Made by a program: the position numbers and the translations under genes
The notes under the pieces: model-generated
Database searches by the model: none
Told to the model about the DNA's origin: nothing
Seen by the model: only the letters and a program-made list of their open reading frames with translations
Shown: in pieces, positions 12,334-25,400 of the stretch
How the letters are laid out: the number at the start of each line of letters is the position of its first letter
Numbering within the stretch: position 1 is the stretch's first letter
Assembly: GCA_013400155.1 (NCBI GenBank)
Contig: VXBM01000421.1
Location: 597,915-661,914 of the forward strand
Source: Helopsaltes ochotensis
Lineage: Eukaryota; Chordata; Aves; Passeriformes; Locustellidae
Direction: 5' to 3'
DNA: 64,000 bases

Positions 12334-12719
12334 NNNNNNNNNNNNNNNNNNNNNNNNNNNNNNNNNNNNNNNNNNNNNNNNNNNNNNNNNNNNNNNNNNN
12401 NNNNNNNNNNNNNNNNNNNNNNNNNNNNNNNNNNNNNNNNNNNNNNNNNNNNNNNNNNNNNNNNNNNNNNNNNNNNNNNNNNNNNNNNNNNNNNNNNNNN
12501 NNNNNNNNNNNNNNNNNNNNNNNNNNNNNNNNNNNNNNNNNNNNNNNNNNNNNNNNNNNNNNNNNNNNNNNNNNNNNNNNNNNNNNNNNNNNNNNNNNNN
12601 NNNNNNNNNNNNNNNNNNNNNNNNNNNNNNNNNNNNNNNNNNNNNNNNNNNNNNNNNNNNNNNNNNNNNNNNNNNNNNNNNNNNNNNNNNNNNNNNNNNN
12701 NNNNNNNNNNNNNNNNNNN
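12334..12719. other. Assembly gap (386 N)
   Basis: This run of N lies at the edge of the PRKCZ CpG island. Both flanks carry variants of a GGGACAG / TGTGA(A/G)GGGAC motif, which suggests a GC-rich tandem repeat that could not be assembled. Confidence 0.99.
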
Positions 12720-13379
12720 GCTGAGAGGACTGCTGTTGACGGGACAGTGCTGAAGGGACAGATGTGAAGGGACGGGACCTGTCTGCCTCCCTCGGAGCTG
12801 CCAGAGCTGCATCCCAGGAAATCTCAGCTGGAAGCTCCAGCAGTGATGTCCCGTGAGTGTCAATCCAGCATCCAGCCCGGGGAGGGGCCGCTCAAAGTGG
12901 CTAAAACAGGAAAATCACAGCTGAGATAATAAAGAGTGAATAATATCAGACTGGCCAGACCAGAGAGAAAAACAATACAATAGTGGTGGAGCAACCAGAG
13001 TTCCACAAGAGGCAGTCTGTGACATGATTAATGCCCTCTGCTTTGTAAAGTTGGGTTTGAATGTTTTTCCCTAATGATGCTTTAATATTTTGCTTCCAAA
13101 CTGTGAATCCTCTGTGGCTGAATCCGGATCTCCTGTGTTTTCCTCACATAAAGCTGGGACGGTGAACTCGGAGAGTCCTCTAGTGGAAATGCTGCTCATC
13201 CTGCCCAAACAGCTGGTTTCCTTGTGTATTTTAAAACTTTTCTAAGCAAATAAGCTATCCAAGCAAAAGGGTTGCTTTGGGGCTTTTCTTGATATATTTA
13301 TATTCAACATTGGGCAACATAAACCCACCACATTTGAAAAACAAACCAAAACAAGGAGACACAACTGTTAGTTTGGGGG

Positions 13380-13433
13380 TTTTGTTTGTTTGTTTGTTTG
13401 TTTGTTTGTTTGTTTGTTTGTTTGTTTGTTTTT
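13380..13433. repeat. (GTTT)n microsatellite
   Basis: About 13 tandem copies of GTTT. It gives rise to misleading open frames of repeated Cys-Leu-Phe-Val on one strand and Lys-Gln-Thr-Asn on the other. Confidence 0.98.
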
Positions 13434-14520
13434 GGCTACCTGGAGTTGAGTGGTCATGATTTGTATTTTGAAATGGAAAAAAATATTCGGTCTTTAGCCT
13501 CCTGCTATTCCATGTGTACACCTACATCAAGTTTTTTTTCAGGCACGTTCAGCACTTTCTTAGCACCTTTGTGGGACTTTGGGGGTTTGTGTGTTGGACA
13601 GTTTGCAGCAGTGTAGCTCTGAGGCTTCTTCTGGTATTTCTGCAATCTTCCAAAATACAAATAAATAACAGTTGGCACTAGTTTAATTGGCAGTAAAATG
13701 GGAAAATGTATTCCCATCAGTGGAGATGTTTTCTCTGACACCAAGGAAATGCACCCAATGGCTTCATTTATCAGTCTTTAATGGAATGATTTGTGTGTCC
13801 ACTGCTAATTTATCTTATTGGAAACCCTCAATTTGGTTTCAAAGTGGGCCCTTGAATCCTCATGTGTTCCAAATTTCTCTGCTTAAAATGGAGAACATTA
13901 TGTAAGGTAGGTCTACAAACATAATTCTTTCAGGTCAAGGTAGACTTTGATCTCCATGTCACGTCAATTAAATGCTTCAGCTCCTTGAGCTGTTGGATTG
14001 GGAGATAAAAGGTTCTTCAGAACTGGGATCTGAAGTTTTGTGTGGTTTGTTGCTGTTTTTTCTTCTAGCACAACTTACCAAGGAGAAAAGCTCAGGTATA
14101 TTTTCAGAGCTTGATGAAAAAAATCTCAACCATAATACGGCAAAAATGTTTTGTAGCTGTTCACTTATCCATGCTTGCTGTTTTAGAAGTCTTGTTTCAG
14201 GCTGGTTTGTATTTTCCTGTATTACAAGACTGTTTAAACAGTTGAATTTCTCAACAGATGCTTCCCACTTCTGGGCAGATGGCAGTTTCTGGAGAGGACC
14301 TTGGCTTTTCTCTGTGCATTAGCTGACAAGGTTGTAGCTGGTTTGAAACACAACAAGTTGTAAATCCTGAGTGTGTTCCCAACCCTTTTTTTCCCCCTTT
14401 ATTTTTCCAGATGGCAGCCATTGAGCTTTTGCCTTCTACCAAGCCATCCTCAACTGAAAAGTTGCAATATTTCTGTCTACTACATCTAGATTTGAAGAGC
14501 TGACAGCCTCCTATAGGTAA

Positions 14521-14540
14521 TTTTATTTTATTTTATTTTA
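14521..14540. repeat. (TTTTA)4 microsatellite
   Basis: Four perfect copies of TTTTA. Confidence 0.95.
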
Positions 14541-16739
14541 CTCCAGGTGTAAATGAGATGCCCAAAATTTTAGTTATTTTAAAAGTCGCCGTTAGAGTAT
14601 TTTCACATCAGATCTTTCAGCCTTATGAGCAGTGATCTGAACCGATCTGTTTGAGAAAGAGAAAGCTAAAAAAGGCTTGGTTTTTTTTTTTTTTTCAAAT
14701 ATTTCATTTCTGAAATTCTACATTCAGCCTCAGCATCCAATCATGCCACAGATTAACTATAGCAGCAACGATGTGATTTATTAAAGAACCTAAGGATGGC
14801 TCCAACTGCCGCAGCCTGGGAGGCTGATGCTGCCTCCTTCTTGAATTGTCTTTTTGACTAAAAGTTATGAGCGTTCCCAGTGCTGCTTTCTGAACAGTCT
14901 CCATTATTTCCGGGCACTCCTGTAAATTCCTTTCAGGATGTACATCCGCGCGTTTCCAGCAGATGGCAAGAGATTCCCAGGCAACTCTCTGGGAATCACG
15001 GTTGTGCAGACGATGCTTACAAATCGTACGTCTTTATTTAAGTGCTTCAGGGTGTTGAGAACTGTCCTTTAAAAATCAGTTTAAAGGGGGAAAAAAATAA
15101 AATCTTTGGGTTAATGATTGCATTAATGTGAAGTACAGCTTGAGCCATCAGACGCAATGTGCTTGCTTGTTTCTGACAAGGCTGACCAAAAAACTCCTCC
15201 CTCCCAAACGCTCCACTAAAAACATCGTTACGGCAGCCACTTCTTCAAGACAATTGTTGCAAAAAAAAGGCAATAATCGGCTCTAACTTCACCTCGGTAG
15301 AAGACAGGTATCCTGTTAGTACTTGAATTCATGACTCAAAATCTTCAGCTATATTAGGACCTTTCAAGTTTCCAAGGTTTTAAAGATTTAGTAGGGATTA
15401 GAATGATGCTTTCACACCGTGAACCAAACAACAAAGAAACTGAGAGAGACAGCTCATATCTCCAAACGCATGTGAAGTGTGAGTAACCAGTTCTGTATCA
15501 CTTTAGAATAAAAATGCCTCCCCATAGAATGTCTCTTCAGCAGATCAAACCAGCAGCATGTGCAGGCTGCTCTCCAGCCTACTTACTCTCTTCTTTTGCC
15601 AAGGAAGAGCCTAGATATTGTTTCCATTGAAATAACTGGCGGTGAAATCCTTGGGTGCAGTGGGAATGAATTTGGGCCAGATGCCACAAAGTTTGGATAA
15701 AAATAATAAAGGCAAAGCAATAATATATTTGAACATAAACTGGAGTAAAGCAGATATTCTACACAATATCAGAAATCACCATGGCAATTTTTTTGTAGAT
15801 TTTATGCTGGCTTGAATATTAGTGTTTTTCTAGCCTGTGTTAAAATAGACAAAATGAATAATGTTTCAAGACTATTTTAAGCCAACACCTCCCTTACTTG
15901 TCTGTCTTATATAAGATAGAAGCAACCAGAAGCTGACTCTCTTGTTGACACCTCATTAGCCAGGAGGAGAAAGAATTCTAGGAGTAGCCCAAACTATACA
16001 TCTTTGAAAGCAACTAAGCCCAAACCTTTGTGCTTCTGTATTTACATTGTCAGGATATTTACAATGCTATGTAATTGATAAAATGTAGAACCTCCTGTCC
16101 TTTATATATATGCACATACAAGCTTGAATATGAAAAGTTTCCACAAGGATGAGGGTGGGATAATCTTAAATATATCTGTAAAATATGTATTTAAAGATGT
16201 ACAGAAACAGTTGTTTTGCATTTGTTTAGAGATGGGAGAAATGCAGCAATAAAGGAAGAACAGCCTGGATGGAGCATCATACCAGATGTTTTACAGATTA
16301 CTCTGTATTTCATCACTCAGTCTTTATTTAATCTTAAGGCTGTAGTAATTGTAATACTGGAATAGCTCAATGGCCTATATATTGTTTTGCTACTTCCAGC
16401 TCTGCCTGTTCCAATTGGCCAAAGCTGGCCAATTATTTATCACTGTGGAAAGAAAAACGTTCTCCCTCCTCCACTTGGTAACCCCATAAATGAAAACTGA
16501 GTTTTGTGATATTTGTGCTGCTCTCATTGAGAATTCTTACCCAACTGCAGCCTGGATTTGCTAGTAACGTAGGTTACCCAGTAACTGTGTTAAAGATGTT
16601 TGGGCCAAAATTAGGAAGAAAAGTTTCTTTAAGAGTGTGGAGAATTTGAGACATGACTTAAACTCTCTTTTTCTCTCTATTGCATGCATGGGGTTAGTAG
16701 TGTGCAGTGTAAGAGAGTGAAACAGAGAGAAAGAGCATG

Positions 16740-16787
16740 TTTGTGTGGGAGTGTGTTTGTGTGGGAGTGTGTTTGTGTGGGAGTGTG
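16740..16787. repeat. 16-bp tandem triplicate (TG-rich)
   Basis: Three perfect copies of TTTGTGTGGGAGTGTG in direct tandem. Confidence 0.95.
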
Positions 16788-19700
16788 CTGCTTAATTATC
16801 ACAGGGTTGAGTTTCTTGCCTTTTATGTAATAATCATTGGAAGGTACAAAGGTTTGTCAATTAAGACTTTCATTCTTCCAATTTTTCATACCTGGGCAAT
16901 AAGATTATATTAGTTTTGCCTAACACATTCCTGTGCCAAAGAGAAAGAAAATTTCCTCCTCTTTTCCCCTTTCCAAACAGAAAAAAAAATGGAAAGACAA
17001 CTGAGTATCAAGTGAAATAGAGGTATTTCAAGAGTTAAAGAAAGAAAGAGATAAGTTTCCAGAGGTTTCCAGTGTCTCAGAAATGCGGGATATTTGGTTT
17101 TCTTTTTTTGGACCAATCTTTTCATGGAACAGTGAACTCCCAATAACATCTGATTAGTTCTGTTCGTGCTATATTTTCTGACAGTCTGGGCTTGACTGTC
17201 TTCTCAGATTTGTTTTTACTCTGCAGGACTTAGTAAAAGAAATAGCTGTGGCACAAAGCTGGTATAAGGAGAGAGCAGATCCCTGATGCATTATGTAACG
17301 AGGGGCTTAGATCCTCAAATTATTTCTATTTAAGACACGGTGCCTTTCTCATCTATCTACCAAATCCATCCAAAAACACATATTCACTGCCAAATTTTTA
17401 TTCAGTTTTCATTAGGAAGAATCAGCTGTGTTTGTAATATGTATTGCACACAATGTTATTTTAATATCAAACAGGCTTCTAACCATGGCAAGTGGTTTAA
17501 GCTGCTGCAGTAAACAGGGCAGGAGGGAGTTGCTTCAGATTTTTTCCTTAAACAAAAATTATTCTCAGAAACTTTCGATAAGCTTTTTGTTCTCTGTTCT
17601 GCTGCAGAGACAAATATCCAGGGTGCTGTTTTCCCCCTAACGAGAAGAGCTTTTCCAGGGTAATGACAGGGAGTATTTAACATCAGAGCAATCGTATTAA
17701 GTGTTTTGTTGTCCCAACAGCAGAAACCTCATTGAGCTAAATTGGTTTCGCTACATTATCTATTGGATTAGCAAACCAGTTAGAAACTGATGTGAGAGCT
17801 TTTACTTTAACTGGGATAAATGCTTTCATTTTTACCCAGAAACAGGACAGACGTGGCTGGGTTTTAACCTCTTCATGGTGCTGTCACTATTAATGCCAAC
17901 ATTGCTTTCTAACAAATGCAGTATCTTGCTCTCCCTCATCTTTCGTCTTTTGCTTTCTGATTCTTTTCAACCTCGTGAGGCAGCAATAGCTATTTTTTCC
18001 CATCAGTACAGCAGCGTGCATAAGTGCCCCCCAGAAAGCTCTCATGATCATACAATGGCACTTCCTCCTCTGTTGTCAAGGCCAAAGGAGAGTTTTGCAA
18101 ACCCTTGGGCACTGAAAAGGCAGGATGTCATTATGGGCTGAAATCCCTAGGGTCATTCTGATTTTCCTTCTAATGCATTTTATCTTCCAGTTCAATAGTT
18201 GGAATGCCTATTTTGTCCGTTTATAGAAGCTCCAATTTCTGTATATCTACATTTTATTAACACTTCACATTTAGAATGATTACATTAACACATATCCCAC
18301 TCCTTTTCTCACAGACACGCCAGTCCATGGAGCAGTACTATAAATTGCTGAAAGGAACACAAATGCTTTCAGGTGCAGCACAGAAAAAGTGCCTTCTCAT
18401 CTGTCACATACTTTTTTTTATGGCACTAGTACAACCCATCCAAAGTCAGCATTCAATTGACATCAAGTCTTATTTCACTTTATTCAGGGCATCATGAAAT
18501 TACAGTTGAATAGGGAATTGTTTTTAGATGTTAATAGGTCTAAAGTAGTAATGTCTGGGGATTTTTAAATACGATGATTTCAAATGAAAAAAAAAATGAA
18601 GCACACACAGAAGTATAGAAGATTCAAATTTATGCAAAACTCCAACCAATTCACCATACTCCTGTACTGAAATGTCTCCTCAAAAGTTTGAATGGCATCT
18701 GAGTTTTCTGTTTCTGGCTCTGGAAACCAATTTAAGAAAATCTCCCTCTTGTTGATGGAGGTGTTTTGTCTTGTGCTACTCATGCAAGTGCAGCAAAGCA
18801 GCTGAAACTCCTGTTCTCCCCTCAGATCCTCATGTTCCTGGGATGGACACGTTGCCATATGTGTGCTCACAGGGAACTTTTCTGACTCCCTGCAACCTTC
18901 AGAGATATTTTTTGCCTTTTATTTATGCTTCTGTCTACATCACTGTAGGTAGTCTGGCATTCTGGCTTTGGGTTTTTTTTGAGGAGATTGCTGCCACCTT
19001 TTACTTTGATCAGTCACGCTGAGCTGTGCACCTTGAAGATCTGCAGTCAAACTAGAGAAAAAAATTCACTGAATAAATCTTGTGGAGCAGTCAGCAGGAC
19101 ATGCAGCCTGTGACTGTCTCCCAGATGGAGGAGCAACTAATTTTGTCCAATAACCCCATGTGATCAGTCAGTTGGCTGCAGTGTAAGGAGTTATGTCAGG
19201 TGCACAATTACAAACTATTACTGCTGAAATAATTCGATTAGACATTGCCTTTAGAATATCTGCAGCCACCTTCTTGCTGATTACTCTCAGTCACCAGCCA
19301 CTGCACACTAGAGGGACTAGGGCCTTGCTTCCTTCTCTGCTCTTCAATAACTTTAATTCCAAAATTATGGATTATTTTCTCATGATTTGCACTCCTCAGG
19401 GATTTGCTGTGCATATTCCTTCAGCTGGGTTTAGTCAATAATTTCACTCTCAGCAGAAGTTACTGATATTGTCAGGCTGTGTAATAAACTAATAGCTGGA
19501 GAAAACAGTGGGATGCAAAAAGGTTGGATTCTGCTTTCCCAGCAGAAGTTAATCTGATTTAAAATTTAAGATTATGTCTGATTTTTGCAAGTGTAACAGA
19601 GAAGGTGGCAGCACTGTGGTCTTTCTAAAAAATGTAATGATGGATCATGGTGATGGACCATGGAAAAAGCAACAACTTAGAAAGGAAAAGGCATAGTGAA

Positions 19701-21534
19701 ATCACGCTTCTGCTGCTTTTATTCCACTCTGCATTAAATCACTATATAAAGCCATAGGATTGATTCAGAAGAAGGCAGAAGAGGTTGAGTTTTCTCAGAG
19801 AGAAAGTGATTATGACCAAAAACACACTTGGGAAAAAAAATAGTGTATTGCTCAAATGCAGCATTCCATCAACATCAGGAACAAACAATAAGAAAAATGA
19901 ATTAGAAAGAGAAGCAGTAGGAAAAGAAAAGAAGCTTGATTACCTGGATATATGGAAGGAGATGCAGATTTTCATTAACTTTCTGGGTAAGGTGAAATTT
20001 GAGTGATACTTTGCCTTAATTCAGTATGCAAGCCTCAGAAATGATGGTAAATAGTACCATGGAAGTAGTGGTTGGACACACTTACCTAGAGGGAGGATAA
20101 GAGTTTCTGCCTCTCCTGAAGGGCTTTTCTTCTCTAAAACTCAAAGATATAGGAAAGAAATCATTATAGCAAATTTTCAGACAATGCAGTGGAAGGTCTT
20201 GACTGAGATTCCCCTGCAGGTCAGTGGTGAGATGTGGGAGCAGAAATCCAGGTGCGTCAATCCTGGGTTGGATTAGTGAGGACTTCATGGAACAATCACA
20301 GCTTGATGTCACCTGGGCTTTTCCAGCACTCTGTTGGCTGATAGCTTTTCCATGATAACAGAAACTAAAGATTGAGGTGAACCTAAGACCTACAGTGGAG
20401 CTTATTTTCTATTACAGCGCAGTTCAAGATCATTATTTTTTCTTCAAACCATTCTCTTACTTCACTGATACCGAACAAATCTTATTCTAAGTTATAAATC
20501 ACTGCTAAAATGTTTTATCTTTCAGTGCTAGTCATATGAAATCAAACCATAAATCACAGCTGAGTTAAGGCAGGAGGAATGTGCACATGCTCCACCAGGA
20601 TCAAATCCCCTTTTACCTTTATTGCAACTATTAATTGTCAGCCACATGTTCGAGAGCCCCATCTTAGATTCCAGCAAAGCTCCTCTCTCACCTACAGCTT
20701 CTGGCTGAGTCTCTCTCCATGCTCCTTTCCATTGCAGCTTTCAGCCTCTTGCTTTGCTTCCTTCTTTCCCTCTCTCTCATGTCACCTTTTCTTTTGTGTC
20801 AGTCCCTATTTTTAAAACAACCTCTCGCTTTCAAGGCAACAAAATCCTCAAAATAAATTTCTCTTTCGTAGTGCCTTCCTACACTAACAATATTTCATTT
20901 GTTTTAATCCATATTCCAATATATTTATTGTGGAGATTTTAGAGAATAATTGTGAAACTCGTTTGTTGCGAGTACTGTGTTCACTCGCTGAGCTCACTGA
21001 GATTATTTACAGAAGAAAGTGTTATTTTGCATGAGTTGGGTGAGAGATCTAGTCCTGAATTAAGCAGTGTGTATGAGGACCCATAAATTTCACTGTTGAA
21101 TAATGGAAGTGAAGAGGCCTAAGAGATTAGGTCAGCCTCTGAATAAAAACAGCAAAAATATCCAAAGCAACAGAATAACTTAAAGACAGTTATGAAATGT
21201 TTTTTACTTCCCTCAGCTATTTAGGGACAGATTCAAAAAGGATATTTTCAGAGGCACACATGGTAGATTCTCAGTGAAAATTAACAGAACAAATTCTAAA
21301 ATTCTTCCTGCAAATGGAGCCCGACTTCCTTCATTATCAAGCACCTTTCAAATTTTTCGCAATCCAACACAGGAAGCATGAGATTTCCCTGTGGTTCTAA
21401 ATCACTTTTATCTATTTCGAGGCCTATTAAACTAATAAACATTTCTGTCTTTAAATGTTTAAACTTTCATTAGCTTAGATCTGAAATGTAATACAGTCAT
21501 TATTAACAATTCAGTAGAATTTTATGTAGTATAT

Positions 21535-21540
21535 TTTATT
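21535..21540 (-). terminator. GABRD: Candidate GABRD polyadenylation signal (AATAAA)
   Basis: Plus-strand TTTATT reads AATAAA on the minus strand, about 600 bp after the GABRD stop codon. It is the first such hexamer I see downstream of the stop, which would give a 3'UTR of about 0.6 kb. Cleavage would fall near 21510-21525. Confidence 0.5.
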
Positions 21541-22141
21541 TCATGCTGTGACTAAGAGCATTGAAATTTTTCAATACTTTTTCCAAGACAAATAATATTT
21601 TGAGAAAAAACCTCCACTCCCCTCTATTCCCTTTTACTTTGTTCATGAGATTTTTCTGATTAAAAACTCCAACTTTAGCACTACTGTTAAACCTAGACCA
21701 GCCCACAGATGCAGAAAACCACCTGTGCAGAAGTGAGGAACGAGCTCTTTCATTACAAATAAAAAGGAAATTATCTGAGTGTGAAAAGCCAAATCTTCAT
21801 TACTGATCAACCCTTGAAGTGGAGGAAAACCATGGTCATTTAAGATTTAAACTTTTGCTACAAATATGTACATATGAAAAGTTGTCTCATGGTATTACAG
21901 GAAAGAAAGAGCTGGAATTGTTTGGCAGAGTGCAGTCTTACTGTATCAAATCAGGTCAGCAATAAATTGCTGCTTTAAGTAGGAATTCATAGCAGGACCT
22001 TCTTGACTTTGGAAGCGTCTTGAGCTCCTTGGAAACTATTTTGAGAAGAGGTGCCTCAATTCAGTTTCAGTGAGGGCTTTTTAGCCTGTGGGTATTGTTC
22101 AGTTTGTAGGTCTTGGGAAGAATTTTCCCTTTTTTTTGCCT
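21541..22141 (-). other. GABRD: GABRD 3'UTR (inferred)
   Basis: Sequence between the GABRD stop (22144-22142) and the first AATAAA. It has no open frame of interest. The extent rests on the polyA signal assignment. Confidence 0.5.
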
Positions 22142-22441
22142 TTACATCGTGTATGCAACCCAGTATATAACATTGACTGCTGCAAAGGCTGCTGGGAACA
22201 CGGCTCTGGCGTAAATGTCAATGGTGTCAGCATCAATGGGCTTAAAGAGAGACTTCAGGCCAGTCTTTTTGTCCAGTTTCATTCCCTGCTGCTGTTTTGT
22301 CTCTCCAGTTTCTATTTCTATCGTGCCATATGATCCAGGCAGGCTTCTGGGAATTCGGTGCTGCCTATTGGAAATGGCCAGTTCCTGGTTCACACCAGCT
22401 ATGGAGAGGGAAAACAGGACAATGGCGTTCTTCACGTTGAT
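22142..22441 (-). CDS. GABRD: GABRD coding exon 9 (intracellular loop, TM4, stop)
   Basis: It encodes INVKNAIVLFSLSIAGVNQE through the loop to PIDADTIDIYARAVFPAAFA, with TM4 ending in YWVAYTM and a stop. The acceptor is TTTGCAG. The loop is the least conserved part, as expected in this family. Confidence 0.97.
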   Translation of the reverse strand: MNVKNAIVLFSLSIAGVNQELAISNRQHRIPRSLPGSYGTIEIETGETKQQQGMKLDKKTGLKSLFKPIDADTIDIYARAVFPAAFAAVNVIYWVAYTM

Positions 22442-25400
22442 CTGCAAAGGAAAGAGGAGAATAATGGCAATTTATGGGGCAAGGACAGTGTCATTCATCC
22501 AAGCTACCCATGGCACCAGCATGGTGAAACACCCATGGGATCCATATGTGGTAAAGGATTTAGCCCCTGCTTTGGCAGAGCTGATGGAAGGCTGTGCTAC
22601 CACATCTAATTCTGGTTATGGCTTTACGTGCTCTGAACTACTGAGGCACCATCGAGAACACTCTCAAAGCCTTTCTTCTTAGGAAGAACTTGTAGAAAAA
22701 GGTCATGAAGCAGGGTGATTGTTTTGGCAAAGTTATTCCCAGTATCACACTTACTGACCTCTGCGCTCTGCCTTCTCGCCTTTATTTTGTTCTTCTGCTT
22801 TTTCATGTAGTCAGCATTGAAATGTGCAAAGGCATATTCCACCAGTGCAGCAAAGACAAACACGTAGCAGATCCAGAAGTAAACGTCCAGTGCCTTGATG
22901 GCAGAGGCTCGTGGGAGCGAGGATCGGGCACTGACCATCAGCGTGGTCATTGTAAGAACAGTGGTGATACCTGCAGGGCAGCGTGAGAGAGAAATACGTG
23001 CACTAATATACATAAATATATTTAATAATATCAGGCTGAGGATTATTTTCACAGTAAAAGCCCCTTAATACTGTGGCTTCTGTTTTTCAAAGCAGGGGAA
23101 CTTGTAAGAAACTGCATTTGTATGACTAGGGCAACTTTGAACAAGTTATCCTCAGTTTCGTCCTAGATCAGGAGAAACAAAACCCAAAGAATTAACCCTC
23201 AAACACTTTTACATCTGGACTGGCAACCCTTAGTCAGAAAAACAGATCCACAAGCTACAGGAACATTTTTTTTGTCACTGTCCCAGTTCCTTCAAATCAA
23301 TTCCTTCATTTCTTTCACAGTCATTACTGCTTTTAACCCTCCCTAGGTGGTTATTTGCTGTTCCTTACTGAGGCAGCTGCTCTGATAACATGACAGAAAT
23401 TAAACCAGGAGGGAAATCTTTCAAAGAACCCTCCCTTCTGCAAATGTAAACACGGTGGTCATAAATGCACCTTAATGAGGATTATCAGAGAGCACAATTA
23501 CCACTTGAGCACTCCCTTCCCCGTGAGTCCCCAGCCATCTGTTTTACCTAGTGACACCCTGGCAGGCACAGCTGACTGGCTGATCCAGAAGGACACCCAC
23601 GACATGGCCACCAGTAGGATGGAAGGGACGTAAGACTGGATGATGTAAACGCCTCGGTTTCGCCGAAGGTGGAAGTGGAGACTGAGCCTGGGAAACTGAC
23701 CTGCTGGAAAAGAGAGCAGGCACAAGAGATTCCGGCTGCGTGAATTACAGTTAAATTGATATTAAAAATGACATTTCCTATAATGACACGGAGCTACATT
23801 CTTTAACATCTCCTGGACAAGGGTCACAAAAAGCTTTTTTGAATGCTGTTTGATTGATGCTTCATAAACCCTGCACGAGGTTCTGCAGCTTTCATCAGCT
23901 AAGAATAGGTCAAATGATTTGTCTCAGGTCATATCAATGCCAGATCTGAAAATAAAATCATGAGTCTTCTCAAATAACAGTATTGCTTCAAAATGTGTAC
24001 TGTCTTATCATCTGCTGTAGAAAGTCCTCCAGATACTAAATTTAGATTTTTTAAAAGGCCAAGTTAATTTCAAACTCAAAAAAGAGCTTAGAGGAGATGT
24101 GCAGCATAAATGAGAATCTGAATACATGAAAGAGGATGAAAAATCAGCAGGAAAGAAATTACTCCAATCTTGTACAAACATTGCAATAAGCCCAGTGATA
24201 GACATACACACCACTGACTTCTACAGGGTAGAATTAGACTGATCTGACTGTACGTCATAAGCTTCATAACATCAGGGCTAATGGAAATTTTTCTTGATCT
24301 GAAGTTGCAAATTAGGTCAAGAAAATGTGAGCTATACCTCAAGTGCTTTTTATCAAGTGCTGTCTGGCTACACCACACAGAATTTTGTCGAGCAGAGAGA
24401 GCTAAAGAACTGAATATGCTACAGTGGCTACCTGGAAGCTCAGCAAAGAATGGCACTTCTTACAAGTGGAAGATGAAGGAAACTCTTATCAGAAACCTGA
24501 CAGGTTCTTAAATTAGTTACTTAAGAAGAAGGATTTTCTATTATAGATAGAGGAGGTTTTTCTCTGCGGGAAAAAGTCAGATACTGCCCCTGGATTGAAG
24601 AAAGATTCTGTTACCAGATTTGAAGTTCATAATTTCTGTTGTGAACTGGTAATTGGTAATTGTGAATTGAGCAAGCTGCAGCTTATCCAGCCCATGGATC
24701 TCCTCCTGGTTTTCTGACCAGTGGTAGACAATGTCCTCTGAAGAGTAGCCATCTGCCAAAAGAAAGCTGAATAAACACAAAGTTCAAGGGAGAAATTCAG
24801 ACCTTAGAGAATTCATAGTAGAAGTTCTCAAATTCCTCTGCTACGTTGACTTCTGCCAGGCACATTGCAAACATGCTGAGATTCAGTCTGGATAATTTTC
24901 TGTGCTTTGGAGAGGTGCAGGGCACCAGGGCCATGACAGAAAGAGGGGATATGAATGAGAGGATTTATGTAACATGCAAATCCACAGGAAATAAGTCTTT
25001 CCTAGTTTTGCTGTTCGTTGACAACTTGCTACTAAAGCATCCATTTCCTTAAAGAGACTTTATTTCTGTTTATTTCACCAAAATGAAAACACTCAAATTC
25101 AATTAAAACCTTCAACCCCCTCCAAAACTCCCTGCAGAAATCACTGGGAGAGAGAATGAATTGCTGGGGTACTGTCTGCTGCCTCTGCATTTGGTGATTA
25201 TGTAAGTAAAACTGTAGATTGCTATTTTTGACACGATAAAATGGTATTGTGGTTAACAGCATAGAAAACAAAGTCAATGCCAAAAAGAAACTGAGAAACT
25301 TGCATCAACAGGCCAAGGGATCTGCCCAGGATCTGCTATTCCCAGATCTCTGGAACCCTCAGAACCTGTAGGCTCCTTGATCTAAAAACCAGATTCATTT

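Larger units (their letters stand above)
12720..21534. other. Intergenic region between PRKCZ 5' end and GABRD 3' end
   Basis: No gene is recognised. Contents are mostly AT-rich unique sequence, with simple repeats: (GTTT)n at 13380-13433, (TTTTA)4 at 14521-14540 and a 16-bp triplicate at 16740-16787. Open frames are short, show no splice structure and resemble no known family. Conserved non-coding elements cannot be judged from one sequence. Confidence 0.7.

Noticed and set aside
13255..13616. Open frames with Cys-Leu-Phe-Val or Lys-Gln-Thr-Asn repeats
   Set aside because: They are produced by the (GTTT)n microsatellite.
22215..22682. 155-codon plus-strand frame
   Set aside because: It is antisense to GABRD coding exon 9; the minus-strand reading is a clear delta-subunit match.
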